This document shows, in pieces, positions 22,905-33,855 of a stretch of 64,000 nt of DNA; the stretch's first letter is position 1; every line of letters begins with the position of its first letter. The notes beneath the pieces are model-generated. The model made no database searches, was not told the DNA's origin, and saw nothing but the letters and a program-made list of their open reading frames with translations. Position numbers and translations under genes: made by a program. The stretch comes from Apoderus coryli. Lineage: Eukaryota > Arthropoda > Insecta > Coleoptera > Attelabidae. The DNA lies in NCBI GenBank assembly GCA_911728435.2, contig OU452202.1, positions 19,137,135-19,201,134 on the forward strand. Direction: 5' to 3'.

Positions 22905-23390
22905 GATAATTTAATATAATATTTATTTAAACGTAAAAATCGAAGATGAAGATAAATAAACTTTCCACATTTTTAATGTGCATTGAAATACTGCAAACTT
23001 TTAATTTTTAGTAACAATTAAGTTTTTTGAGTTTAGGGCAGCTTTTACCCATCAATTCCAGTATTGTGTTAATTAAAAATCAACATTTAAGGAAAATATT
23101 TCGGAGGTACTAATAGATCATCAGCTCCAATAGCCTACTTAATATAAAAATTCTAACTTACCTAGACTAAAATTTCTAAATAAAGTCCCTCGCTAACTAA
23201 CGTTGAAATCTCGTACTTTATTTCAAAATGTTACAACCTGTAATAATATAGACGGTGTTCCATTTCAAATAAGCAAGTTGTCACCTACTTCCGGTATAAC
23301 CGGAAGTGTCAATAACTTATAATTATTTTATCTCATCTGCCCCCGTCCACATAGACACTTTGCCAAGTTTTCAAATTTCTCCTATACCTT
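22905..23390. other. Non-coding with a short MITE-like unit
   Basis: Around 23253-23330 GGTGTTCCATTTCAAATAAG begins a short repeat containing the palindrome ACTTCCGG, five bases, CCGGAAGT (23287-23307). The same palindrome recurs at 63384-63404 in the same kind of unit. The rest is AT-rich and unremarkable. Confidence 0.5.
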
Positions 23391-23392
23391 TA

Positions 23393-25640
23393 CAGGGTGG
23401 TCCAACTTTTATCTGCATAAATTTCAGAATCGATAGATAATCGACAAATAATGTGAGTTTGTTTAATAAACTATGTGCGAAAAATGCTTCGTTACAAAGT
23501 TACAGGGTGTTGAAATTTAAAAAAAAAAATTGAATTTTATTAATATCTTTATGACCAATTGAGATAATTTGGCACGTGTGGAGAGATAATCTAGTTTCAT
23601 TTTCTCATGTAATAATATTATTTTTATTTCCACCAGTGGCGTGCGTACGACTACCGAGTGCGACATTTTTAATGAAAAAACCGATACGCCACTGGTTTAT
23701 CTCAAAATGAAAATTATATCTGCTATTCTTGTTGAATTTAAAAGAAAAAAGTACTCTTGGCTTTTTTTTGTATAACGCAACATTTTCGAGTAAAAAAATA
23801 AAAATCCTCTAAATTAAATGTATTGAAAACCAACATAACAATAACATATTATCATTACACGTTTTACACATATTTAACAGATTTTACAGGTTTTTTTTTG
23901 CAGAAACTGTTCAAAATGACTACCGTCATTGTCAATACATACTTGGTAAAAGGCGCATAATTATCACATTAGCTTTCATTCAAACAAAACACTTGGTTAC
24001 AAAACAGAAATGTCAATCATTTTGTCACAACAAATTTGTGTTGCATTTAAGTGTTCTTTTTAGTGTTAATAATAATGCCGCGGCTATTTAGTAACCAAGA
24101 ATACGGTTTTTGCGAAGAAAATGCAGTAGCAGCCGCAAGGGAGTATGCACGCAGATTCCCTAATAGACATCATCCAACAAGAAACGTTTGCTCTCAAGTT
24201 CATCGGGCATTTCGAGAACGAGGTTTAAATACTACTTTTAACATAAAAAACAATAGACAGCGCCCTAGAAGAAACAATTTGGCCGATGAAAGGCGTATTT
24301 TAAGAACGTTTGATCGAAATCCAAACCTAAGTTCACGAAGAACTGCTGCCATGCTTAACATATCAAGGTCAACCATTCTTAAGTCACTTCATAAAGATGG
24401 TAGAAAGGCTTACCATTTTAGGTCTGTGCAAGATTTATTGCCTGAGGACCATGTTAAAAGACATAACTATTGCAAATGGTTATTGAATAAAGTTCAAGTA
24501 GATAGTGATTTCCTGCATAAAGTTTCCTGGACTGTTGAAGCTTCATTTACAAGAACTGGTATAACGAATTACCACAACTTTCATATTTGGTCACAACACA
24601 ATCCATACGAAGTGCGAGCGAGAAAGTTTCAACACCAATTCACTGTGAACGTGTGACTAGGAGAAATATCCAATAATCTCCTCGGACCATTCTTTTTACC
24701 AGCTAGGCTCTCAGCACAATTATTTTTTTAAATGATTTAATGGATAACGTACTACTTCATTTACGTGCGTGGTTGGTTTCAAATGGATGGAGCACCAACA
24801 CATTTCGGGCGGAATGTGAGAAACTAGATAACAGAGCATTACGGAAATCAATGGATTAGCTGTTTCCCTGGAGAAGTCGAAAATAATCATGAGGGACCTA
24901 TATCTTGGCCCCCAAGGTCGCTTGACTTGACTCCACTTGATTTCTTTATTTGCGGCTAAAAGAAAAACTGTATAGGGTGCCAATCAGAAAAGGCGAAGAA
25001 TTAGTCTTAAAAATTCAAGAAGCTTGTGATGAGTTGCATCGTAACAATCACATTCTATCGGCAGTAATTAATAGCATCACCAGAAGATGCCAATTGTGTA
25101 TTGATAATGATGATGGTCATTTTGAACAGTTTCTGTAAAAAAAGAACTGTAATATCTGTTAAAACGTATAGTGATATGTTATTTTTATTTTGATTTTCAA
25201 TACATTTGGTTTAGACGATTTTTATTTTTTTACTCGAAAATGTTGCGTCATACGAAAAAAAGCCAAGAGTACTTTTTTCTTTTAAATTGAATAATATTTG
25301 CAGATATAATTTTTATTTTGAGATAACCCAGTGGCGTATCGGTTTTTTCATTAAAAATATTGCAATCGGTAGCCGTACGCACGCCACTGCTAAAAATAAA
25401 AATAATATTATTACATGAAAAAATGAAGCTAGATTACCTCTCCACACTAGCCAAATTTAATTGAAATATCTCAATTGGTTATAAAGATATTAATAAAATT
25501 CGAATTTGTTTCTTAAATTTCAACACCCTGTAACTTTGTAACGAAGCATTTTTGGCACATAGTTTATTAACCAAATTCACATTATTTGTCGATTATCTAT
25601 CGAATCTAAAATTTATGCAGGTAAAAGTTGGACCACCCTG
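23393..25640 (+). mobile_element. DUF4817-type DNA transposon with ~440-bp inverted repeats
   Basis: The left end CAGGGTGGTCCAACTTTTA (23393) and its inverse TAAAAGTTGGACCACCCTG (ending 25640) are flanked by TA. The arms extend to about 23833 and 25190, so each is about 440 bp. They include the matched blocks CTTCGTTACAAAGTTACAGG, AAAAGTACTCTTGGCTTTTTT and ACTCGAAAATGTTGCGT. Arms diverge by roughly a tenth, with small indels. A broken transposase fills the centre. The full length is 2248 bp. A second CAGGGTG motif inside each arm (near 23503 and 25530) may be an old internal terminus. Confidence 0.9.
24075..25137 (+). pseudogene. DUF4817/Tc-like transposase with mutated active site
   Basis: The first frame (ATG at 24075 to stop at 24656) holds an N-terminal DUF4817-like helix (AAAREYARRFPNRHHPTRNV), a helix-turn-helix (RRTAAMLNISRSTI) and the start of the DDE domain. 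The expected first catalytic Asp in the DEASFTRTG motif is Val here (TVEASFTRTG). After 24656 several frameshifts follow, but WFQMDGAPTHFGRNVR, ISWPPRSLDLTPLDFFI and the tail NNHILSAVINSITRRCQLCI can be read in shifting frames up to the stop near 25137. The gene is therefore dead by point mutation and by frameshift. Confidence 0.85.
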
Positions 25641-25642
25641 TA

Positions 25643-26286
25643 TAGTTTTCTATATTATACAGATTTGGTTCCCATTGGGACACCGAGTATATACATTAAT
25701 TAGCTAATATAGGATGAAACAGTAATTTGCAGCAGTCGTCCAACTTGTATTGATTAGCTATATAAGAAGATTCAGGCGAAAGTGCAAATAGTTCAGATAC
25801 GTAGCCAGAAAAGCAATCATCATAATATATAACCTTGAGACACTTGTTTTGTATTTATTTAAGCAGAAACAGGTCGCCCCTTGTGTATACGGACTAAGCG
25901 ACCCTGATATACATAGAGGCATTTCTCAGGTGTGTTTAATATAACATAATGCTCTATGCTCATATGAAAGTTGGTAAATTGTTTTAGGTAATGAAATGTA
26001 CCTACCTATATTATAGAGATGTAGAATTTGCCCGCAAATTAGTTAGAGCGAGTTTCTTGTTTGGTCGGAAGTTTATACAGATGGGTAAGGGCAGTGCAAA
26101 AGGGTCCTTTACTTAGTTTTCAACAAAACCGTTTATAATGGTATATTATAACTGCTGCTTAGTAGATGTACCTAGATATTTTAAACATTTTAGTAATATG
26201 CTTACACATGAAAAGAAAGTCTAATTTCCACGAAATAAAATTAATAGAATGCTCTACAAATCAATGCAATACAGCTTTTTGTAAAT
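25643..26286. other. Non-coding, nothing recognised
   Basis: AT-rich sequence. I see no coding pattern in it. The stem-loop motif described next lies at its right edge. Confidence 0.4.
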
Positions 26287-26314
26287 CTGATGATGGAGCT
26301 TTGAGCTCCGAAAC
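26287..26314 (+). ncRNA. Hammerhead-like core motif, copy A
   Basis: The order is CTGATGAT, stem GGAGCT, loop TTG, stem AGCTCC, then GAAAC and ATGT. The CTGATGA and GAAA boxes are the two conserved strands of the hammerhead ribozyme core. The extra T before the stem departs from the classical form and is present in all three copies in this window. Cleavage is not shown. It may be a structural element of a retrotransposon or MITE. Confidence 0.4.
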
Positions 26315-26609
26315 ATGTATGGTTTGATTGAAGGTGACACTTTCATTTCCAATACGTATAACAATACACTCCACCTCTGCTTCTTTAAAGTTTTAATAAT
26401 AACGGGTGCTTTTGTAGCAACTTTCTTTTTGGCAATACTGTTTTTGGCAGCTCAGCTGTTTTCGTGTGACATGGTACTGTTAAAAATATTCAGTTTCGTA
26501 TATAATTTAACCATAAATCGACTTACAACCGAACCACGCTTACAGATTATTATTTTATTATCAAAATTCATGCTCGGTTAAGAAAGTGCATTGTGCGCTT
26601 CTTCTATTT

Positions 26610-26840
26610 TATGGCCAGTTTAGGCGGCTATTCGGAATCTTGTGACTAAATTTCGCACCAAGTTTACGTTATTGGACATTAAACCACCAACACGCATACG
26701 TAGAGTGCGGACAGAGGAACATATCCCAGCTGTATCCGCCAGTGTTCTGACGAGCTCATAATAAGAGCGAAACGAATTCGTCAGTGTCTGTCGACCCATG
26801 CCTCGGTCTGGTTCTACTGAATTAGACAGAGGCCCGTTTA
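26610..26840 (+). pseudogene. Tc1/mariner transposase N-terminal relic
   Basis: The frame from 26624 reads AAIRNLVTKFRTKFTLLDIK, PPTRIRRVRTEEHIPAVSAS and V, then stops near 26762. The segment VRTEEHIPAVSASV is the linker between the two helix-turn-helix parts in Tc-like transposases (usually VRTEENIAAVSxSV). Beyond the stop, other frames give only weak matches. No catalytic part is present. Confidence 0.6.
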
Positions 26841-27730
26841 AATTAAACAAAATCCCTTGTGTAGGTAAAAATCAGTCATTTTGTCCGCTATGCCAGGAAA
26901 CTATTTTTCATAACAAAAATATGTTGCAAATATGCACTATTTTTGCGTAATTTTTCGTGTCCATATGGAAAAACCGGCACTGCATCGTATCCTGCTGGTT
27001 TGAAGACTATTTTTTCCCTGAAATTTACGAATGCATTTTTGTTATTTCCTGTGGGGAATTCGAGAATAGCATATATAGCTTCAAGTCTCTTGACATGCCC
27101 CAGCCTCAATGTGTGCCATTTCATTTCTCTAGAAAATTTACGTGATACAAAAGGAAAATTTATAACTTAAATCTTCGCCAGACACATTGTGTAATGCGAC
27201 ATTTATTTTTGTAAAATACATTACGTTCAGCAAAATATATAATATGTCTCCTATTATATACGTTCGTTTTCTTTACTTAGTTTTTGTGCTAGTTACTACG
27301 TTTGTGCAATTTATCTCTTCTTTCACGGGACTCGAATTGTACTAAATCCTGCTACTCTCAAATTGCGACCATGTAACTTAATTTGAAAGATTTAATTTCG
27401 TTTTTAATTCAGAAGGTGTGTTCCTGTACGAAAGCGAAATTAATTAAATTGTTCTAAGTAAGTAAGTATAATACCAACACGCTCAGGGATATTCGTTACA
27501 GTGCAGTGGAGAGAGTGTTTGAGAATTAAACTTTTTTAGCGGTTTGTTTTCTTGATTTTCCAAATATATGTAAGGTTTTGTGGTGGCGCTATGTCCCGTT
27601 TTGTTGGATTTGGCTCGTTTTCAACTCATGCGAATACATTCATGAATCGTTGCCTGTCACTATATCCATATAAAATTTCTTTTGACCGACTAACATTTTT
27701 TTTGAGCAATTGTTAAATTTTATAGGGTAT
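26841..27730. other. Non-coding, nothing recognised
   Basis: Open frames near 26888-27170 exist on both strands but show no domain. The remainder is AT-rich. Confidence 0.35.
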
Positions 27731-28019
27731 AAACCTGTCACCTTTTCAACGATTATGAAATTACTTAGAACGTGTTATTATTGAAATGTAATGTTTATAA
27801 CTAAAATAAAAATCAACTCAGCCAAAAAATTAATCATGAACATTTTCGTGGGGTTGTTAAATTTTATAGGGTTTATACCCACCCACCAAAATGTTCATGG
27901 TTAATTTCTAATTTTTTGGCTCACTTAATTTTTATTTTAATTATAAACATTACATTCCAATAATATCACACGTTCCAAGTAGTTTCATAATCGTTGAACT
28001 GGTGACAGCTGATAGGTTT
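27731..28019. repeat. Foldback inverted repeat, ~125-bp arms
   Basis: Left arm 27731-27853 pairs with right arm 27886-28019 through AAACCTGTCACC, TCAACGATTATGAAA, ATGTAATGTTTATAA and CATGAACATTTTCGTGGG. The segment GTTAAATTTTATAGGGT occurs just outside the left arm (27713) and again in the loop (27855) as a direct repeat. No coding content. Confidence 0.75.
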
Positions 28020-28179
28020 GATGTTGATCAAATACAGGGTGGTCTACATGAAACTAAGACATTCAATTAAAAATTTGCCTAATATTATGAATATGTACAT
28101 TTCCCACGAAAACGTCAAGAGTTATCCATAGGAATGTATTATAATATTTGACAGATTCCAAAATTAAAAAAATCATTGG

Positions 28180-28405
28180 CCTAGAAGATCTGAAATATAA
28201 AATATATGTTCGTATAAATAGTGCCTCCAAAGAAAAGAAAAAGGAACAAAAACCGGCACTTAAAAAAGAAAAATAGCTGATGTCTAAAGCAAAAAAATAT
28301 ACATATAAATTTTAGATAAATGACAAAATGGTCATAAAATTATTACTTTTACACTTAAATATGGAGAGCTATTCGTGCCTCAAGTGCAACAGTTTATTTT
28401 CTTTA
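28180..28405 (-). repeat. Dispersed repeat F, copy 1
   Basis: Read on the minus strand it begins AATAAACTGTTGCACTTGAG, then GCACGAATAGCTCTCCATAT, AAGTGTAAAAGTAATAATTT and CATCAGCTATTTTTC. The same order is seen at 33567 and 43750 on the plus strand. It is non-coding and about 220 bp here. Confidence 0.65.
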
Positions 28406-28630
28406 AAGATATTGAAATCATTACCTGGATGCGCGCCAATGATGAACATAAAATTCTTAATGTGCTATAAGTAAAACTCACCAGATATCATTTGCATATC
28501 TCCACCGGTTTCAGAGCAATAAACCAATCATCAGTTTTTAAGAAAAACTTTAACTGTGGCTCGGAAACGAAGCATTTGCGGACATACGTTTATATAGCTG
28601 TCTGTCTGTCTGTCATTATTTTTTCATGCA

Positions 28631-30537
28631 AAATCACCTCTTACGTTTTTTTAAATGCAAAGCCCTATTTATTATTCCACAATTTCATTGGTTTAGACTT
28701 GACATTAATCATACTAAAATTTTAGAAAATTATACAGAGTGGTTCAAAAGTTACCACTAGTATTATATGCAAAACATGGCGAATTGCAAGGCTTCTGTAC
28801 TGGAACTGAAATAATTTAAACTCTGCCTCTTACGGGCATAGCTTGTTGATAGTTATCAACTTTTAGAAAAAGATAATCGTTAGTACATAGTGCAAAACCT
28901 GTATACAGGGTGAGTCCAAACTCAAATTTGCGTTTCACTCGAATTTTCCAAATGAGACACCCTTAGAACTAACTTAAAACTAACTGAAAAATAGAAAAAT
29001 ACAAAAAAGGAAATACACGCATCAAAATGAAAGAAAATTGAAAGGATTACAAGAGCAATTAATAATAACAATAAATAATTAACACATGAACATAATTCAT
29101 CAAAACAAATACAAATCAGTAGCCCGCAAATATGTCTCTAAACTTTTCTTAAAAGAATCAAGCAATACATTAAAAAAATCAACGTTTTCATTAATAACTA
29201 ATCGGTTGCTGTATTTACCACGCCCACGAGGAGGAAAATATCCATCAATTTTAAATGACAAATATTTTAAAAATTTACGTTGGATACTCTCCAATCTCTG
29301 TATATGAACACGGTAGATGGGCGACCAAATGATTGTAGCGAATTCCAAACTAGACACAACAAAGGCGAAATAGAGACTTTTCAGGCAGTCCATGTTGTTG
29401 AATTCTCTGGTCTGTCTAAAAATAAATCCTAACATTCGCAAAGCATTAACAAAAACTTGCTCAATGTGGTAGTTTTAAGAGTTTTTAAGATATTTTCATT
29501 TAAACAAAAAAAATATTAGAAAATTTGGACTTTACATGATCATTTTGCATATACGACTGTTAACATTACATTCAATTAATTTTCATCATTCAAAACAGTT
29601 TTGGTCCTAGTTTGTTTCGGATATTTTACTGATCCGGTTTATCTAAAACGATTCATTAACCTTTCCATTGTTATCTTTTTTGGCTGCCTTCGAGCAGGAT
29701 ATCTTTCTTGGTAAATTCTTTGCGCAAGTAAAACATTTTGCATACATTCTCCCAATATCCAAATCATATCTATTAACTCATTTTTGGGAAAATTCATTTC
29801 AATCAAAATTTAATTAAGTAATTATTTATGAACTAATTGTTATAGGTAGTTAATAGAATACACTTTTGTAATAAATAGCTAATAAATGACAATAAAATAA
29901 TGTAATGATTAAATATGGCAATTATATACCAGTTTCGATTACGATTATGATAAATAAATAACTATTAGAAAATAGGTTGAATTTGAAAAATATTATTTTG
30001 GTGATCTTGTGTAATGTTTTTTTAATAACAAATATCAAAAATGAAATTAGGTATATGCAAAATGATCACGTAAAGTCCAAATTTTCTAATATTTTTTTCT
30101 TTAAATGAAAATAGCTTTAGGTATAAGAAAGGCTATATGGGAAGGAATAAAAGCTTATGAATTTTCCTTTCAGCTTTTGATATTATATACAGGGTGTTTC
30201 ATTTCGAAAATTCGAGTAAAACGCAAATTTGAGTTTGGACTCACCCTGTATACAGGTTTTGCACTATGTACTAACAATTATCTTTTTCTAAAAGTTGATA
30301 ACTATTAACAAGCTATGCCCGTAAGAGGCAGAGTTTAAATTATTTCAGTTCCGGTACAGAAGCCTTCGAATTCGCCATGTTTTGCATATAATACTAGTGG
30401 TAACTTTTGAACCACTCTGTATAATTTTCTAAAATTTTAGTATGATTAATGTCAAGTCCAAACCAATGAAATTGTGGAATAATAAATAGGGCTTTCCATT
30501 TAAAAAAACGTAAGTGATAATATGAGCCACCCTGTAC
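28631..30537. mobile_element. Long inverted-repeat element with inner inverted repeat
   Basis: Left arm 28631-28963 pairs with right arm 30190-30516. Matched blocks are TTACGTTTTTTTAAATG, CCACAATTTCATTGGTTTAG, CCTCTTACGGGCATAGCTTG and GAGTTTGGACTCACCCTGTA. The right end finishes in GAGCCACCCTGTA at 30536. Internal CAGAGTGG/CCACTCTG termini near 28736 and 30417 suggest one element inserted in another. The 1.2-kb centre holds a LINE fragment (29100-29441) and a second inverted repeat (29487-29548 with 30053-30113). Confidence 0.75.
29100..29441 (-). pseudogene. LINE reverse-transcriptase C-terminal fragment
   Basis: The frame reads RMLGFIFRQTREFNNMDCLK, then SLYFAFVVSSLEFATIIWSP, QRLESIQRKFLKYLSFKIDG and YFPPRGRGKYSNRL. 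This matches the region after the reverse-transcriptase domain of Jockey-like LINEs (LGF-RQTxxF, SLxxxxVRSxLEY, IxxIQRKFLRYL, YPPRG). The frame is open for 113 codons but has no catalytic part and no known start. It is a truncated copy within the inverted-repeat element. Confidence 0.8.
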
Positions 30538-30539
30538 AA

Positions 30540-31298
30540 ATAAAAATAATTTTAAAATACGTACTTTATGACTGCCTACACACTGGCTGCTTAGTTTTGT
30601 GTGGAATTTTTGGTCTTTGAGGTAATATCGAACTTCGACCCGCTAATAACTCACCCTGTATATAGCTAGGTATTTTGTGTAATCAGTAACCAAACTGTCA
30701 CTTTTTACAACTATTAACAAATTTTTAATTAAAACTCTACGCTTTAAGTGAAAACCTACTTCAATCCAAACAGTTTTCAAACTTAAACTGAAATGAAAAA
30801 TTCACATTGCCACACAATATACCTACATTTGTAAAAATATATCTAAACAACAATACAAAAAGCATTATTTTAATCCCTCACTCGTATAGGGCGGTATACA
30901 CAATTTAAATAATGACAAGTTTAATTTGTAAAACCGCCACAACACTTTCGCAGGATTTTTTGTATGCTGTGAGTTTGTTAACAACAACGAGTACAACGAA
31001 ACGAGACCCCATATTTTTATCCTCATTTCTCTCAGGAATTTGGATGCCGGTGTGCAGTTAATTACGCACACAATTCACATGCACAATGTTTTATAAATTT
31101 GAAAAATTCCGATAATTGGTTTCACTTGATGAAAACAGCAAATTTATTTTAGTTTTGCGTTTTTCAAGTTCTACAATTTTCAATTGCTATGGGCAAATTT
31201 ATTGCGTACGAGGTGAATTTAGATATTTGATAGATTACTTAGCTTGATAAATTGGAAATGTAGAGAAAAATCGACAGTGGTTCATTTCAGCCAGATGT
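30540..31298. other. Non-coding, nothing recognised
   Basis: AT-rich sequence. A CACCCTGTATA terminus near 30653 indicates an eroded MITE end. Nothing else is seen. Confidence 0.4.
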
Positions 31299-31328
31299 GT
31301 TTCGAGACTAGACCAGTCTCATCATCAG
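31299..31328 (-). ncRNA. Hammerhead-like core motif, copy B
   Basis: On the minus strand the order is CTGATGAT, stem GAGACT, loop GGTCT, stem AGTCTC, GAAAC and ACATCTGG. It has the same architecture as copies A and C, with a different but fully complementary stem. Function not shown. Confidence 0.4.
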
Positions 31329-32160
31329 TGGTAAATATTAAAAAATTTGAGAAAACTAAATTTTTTATTTTTATACCAGGTTCGAAAATTCCATCGGAGT
31401 CATCTGCGGAAAAAAATTAATATGTTTATAAAAACTTAAAATTAAGAATTTCGGCTCAGTACTTAACTTGAATTAAAGACTGTGAATGAAATCAACGTAA
31501 TTACATAGTCAATAGTTTAGAGTACTTCGATCTGAGAGCTTTGCGTATCAGTAAGGAACCTTTGGAAATGTAAATGGAGGCGTGATCCACATGCTCCCCC
31601 ACTTAGTTCAACAGACCTTCTGAAACACTGCGATAAAATCCGGTAATAATTTTGTTGTTACCTGTCTACTGCCAGCCTACTTTAGATAAGCCATGAAACA
31701 GTATATTTGGCAACGTCGAGTTCCAGTCGATTTTTACATTTACATTGTAACACGCCGTCTACTTAAATCAGTGGTTATTGAGTTTAATTGAAACAGTTTT
31801 TTAAAAAAAACTTGTCGTGATAAGTACATGGTGTCCCACAATTGATGGTCCACAGTAAAACTGGGTGAAAATATTGAGGTTTGGCCAAACTTTCCTTAGT
31901 TCAAAAGTTGAGAATAACCGGGATACAGGGTTGCCAAAGTCGTAATATCGTTTTCGGTTTTCCTTTAGGAAAACCGAAAACGGTTATTATAACCTAGTTT
32001 GGAACCCATATATTTGCATGAGATTATGTAGTGGGGGATTTTTGGGGGCGAAGATTTTGAATTTGTTCACACACATCATTATGGTATTTACGGTACCTCT
32101 TCTATGGAATAAGACACTTTTCGATGCTCTTAATAATTTTGTCTAAAGTAAAAAATTTGA
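31329..32160. other. Non-coding with a perfect hairpin
   Basis: At 31949-31982 lies a perfect palindrome with 16-bp arms (CGTTTTCGGTTTTCCT and its complement) and only TT between them. The rest is AT-rich with no coding pattern. Confidence 0.6.
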
Positions 32161-32660
32161 TTTTTTTGATGAGTTTCAGTATATACAGGGGGGTTTTTTT
32201 ATATACAAAGTGATCCCAGTTCATTTTTGAATATGTTATTGATTGTGCACATTTAACTTTTTTTTTCAGATTGCAATCGAAAAACTTTGAAATCTTTAGA
32301 AATTTTTAGTGTACACTTTAAATTTATATACGGGGTGAGTCAAAAATGTATTTGTTTATTTTTTTAAGGACAAAAAAGTAATATTTTGAGTAATGTTTTG
32401 ATTTTTTTAGATTTCAATTCAAAATTTCTTTGAAGTGAAACTATAAGCTTCTAAAGGTGATCTACAGGGTAACTTAAAAATGCTTTGTTTAGGTTTTTAG
32501 AATCGTTTATGAAATTATTGCACAGGGTGGCTCCAAAAAGTTTCAAAAAAATTTTAATTTGAAGTTTTTTATATATTTTTTTGAAGTTTCACAGTATTTT
32601 TAGTTAGAATGGGATCATAATATTTTTATACAGGGTGTATGTGTATTGTTCCCATTTAAA
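32161..32660 (+). repeat. Head-to-tail cluster of CAGGGTG termini
   Basis: ACAGGGGGG (about 32188), TACGGGGTGAGTCAAAAATG (32328), ACAGGGTAACTTAAAAATG (32465), ACAGGGTGGCTCCAAAAAG (32523) and ACAGGGTGTATG (32632) all point the same way. Each is followed by an A-rich then T-rich stretch. This looks like a degenerate array of one MITE end or repeated insertion next to an existing end. Part of the SINE leader follows at 32655-32705. Confidence 0.5.
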
Positions 32661-32707
32661 ATTTCACCAGTCAGGTAGTTGGAACCTATATTATTACAAT
32701 TAAAATA

Positions 32708-32935
32708 CAATATTTGTTATCAGGTTATCAAAAAAATTAAAAAATAAAATTTAAAAAAATTAATAAAAAAAAAATTTAAAAAAAAATACAAGAAAAAAAT
32801 TAAAAGAAAAATTCAAAAAAAAATTAATAAAAAAAATAAAATTAAATTTTTTTTTTTAAAATTTAATAAAAAAAAATTTTACAAAAAATTCAAGAAAAAA
32901 TTAATAAAAAAAATTACAATTTTTTTTGTATAACT
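32708..32935. repeat. A/T-only low-complexity tract
   Basis: About 230 bases consist almost wholly of A and T in short AAAAATTAAAA-type units. It is probably an expanded poly(A)-like tail or a replication-slippage product. No coding content. Confidence 0.85.
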
Positions 32936-33566
32936 CCCAATGACTTTCGTCATAGATACGACTACCACAAAACGACTGGGAAATCCCAAAGGGATTTCTT
33001 GTCATTAATGATAAAACCGTACTACCAAATCCCCTCCAACCCTAGATCCGGCACTGGTGTCGCTAGTAACTCAAACCAGGCACATAATTCTGTATTTGAC
33101 GAAACGGATATAGAAAATATTAATAAATTTAATATAATACAAGTATGTCAAAAGCATACACACTCTTTATTCAACCATTAACGGATTTAATTATTTCTCT
33201 GAACGCAATTTATAATATACTTATTGCAGTTCAGCAGGTTACTACATTTATATTAATTACAATTCGTAATCCCATGTACTGCAGCCTCATGTCGCCCCAA
33301 TTCTCTGTTCTAAATTTATTTTCGATGTTTATTCATTTAAAATGCTATAAAGTAAAAGCTAGGGTTCACATATTATTATAGTATGTCTGGGCTGACACGT
33401 TCCTCGTTTATTACTCTAAAGTTGTTTGTCTTCAGGTTTTACCTAAGGTCTAAGGAGATTTGTCGTTTCCGTTTTGGGTTTTGTGCTTTTTTTATGTGAA
33501 GCTGGATATTCGTGACATGTTAATCTAGTTTGTGTAAGTAAATTCGTGTTTCTTAATGCATATCAG

Positions 33567-33855
33567 GATAAATAAACTGTTGCCCTCAAGTCACGAATAG
33601 CTCTCCATATTCAAGTATAAAAGTAATATTTTTGTGACAAGCTATATTTCCAAATATATTTTTTTTTATTGAAGATATCAGCTATTTTTTATTGAAATTA
33701 TTCCATATTTCGATTAAGTTTATCTGCTATAAATTTTTCAATTTTTGTACCCTAATTTAAACCTCTTTCCTACGTTCAATGTTTTTCGAAAGTTAATATG
33801 CTGTAGTATTTTTGTACCAACTTTGTTAAAAATCTGTTAAGTGGGTTGCTCTGGA
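33567..33855 (+). repeat. Dispersed repeat F, copy 2
   Basis: It begins AATAAACTGTTGCCCTCAAG and TCACGAATAGCTCTCCATAT, continues through ATCAGCTATTTTTTATTG, and ends with GTACCAACTTTGTTAAAAAT and CTGTTAAGTGGGTTG. It is the compact form of the repeat that is expanded at 43750-45240. Confidence 0.6.
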
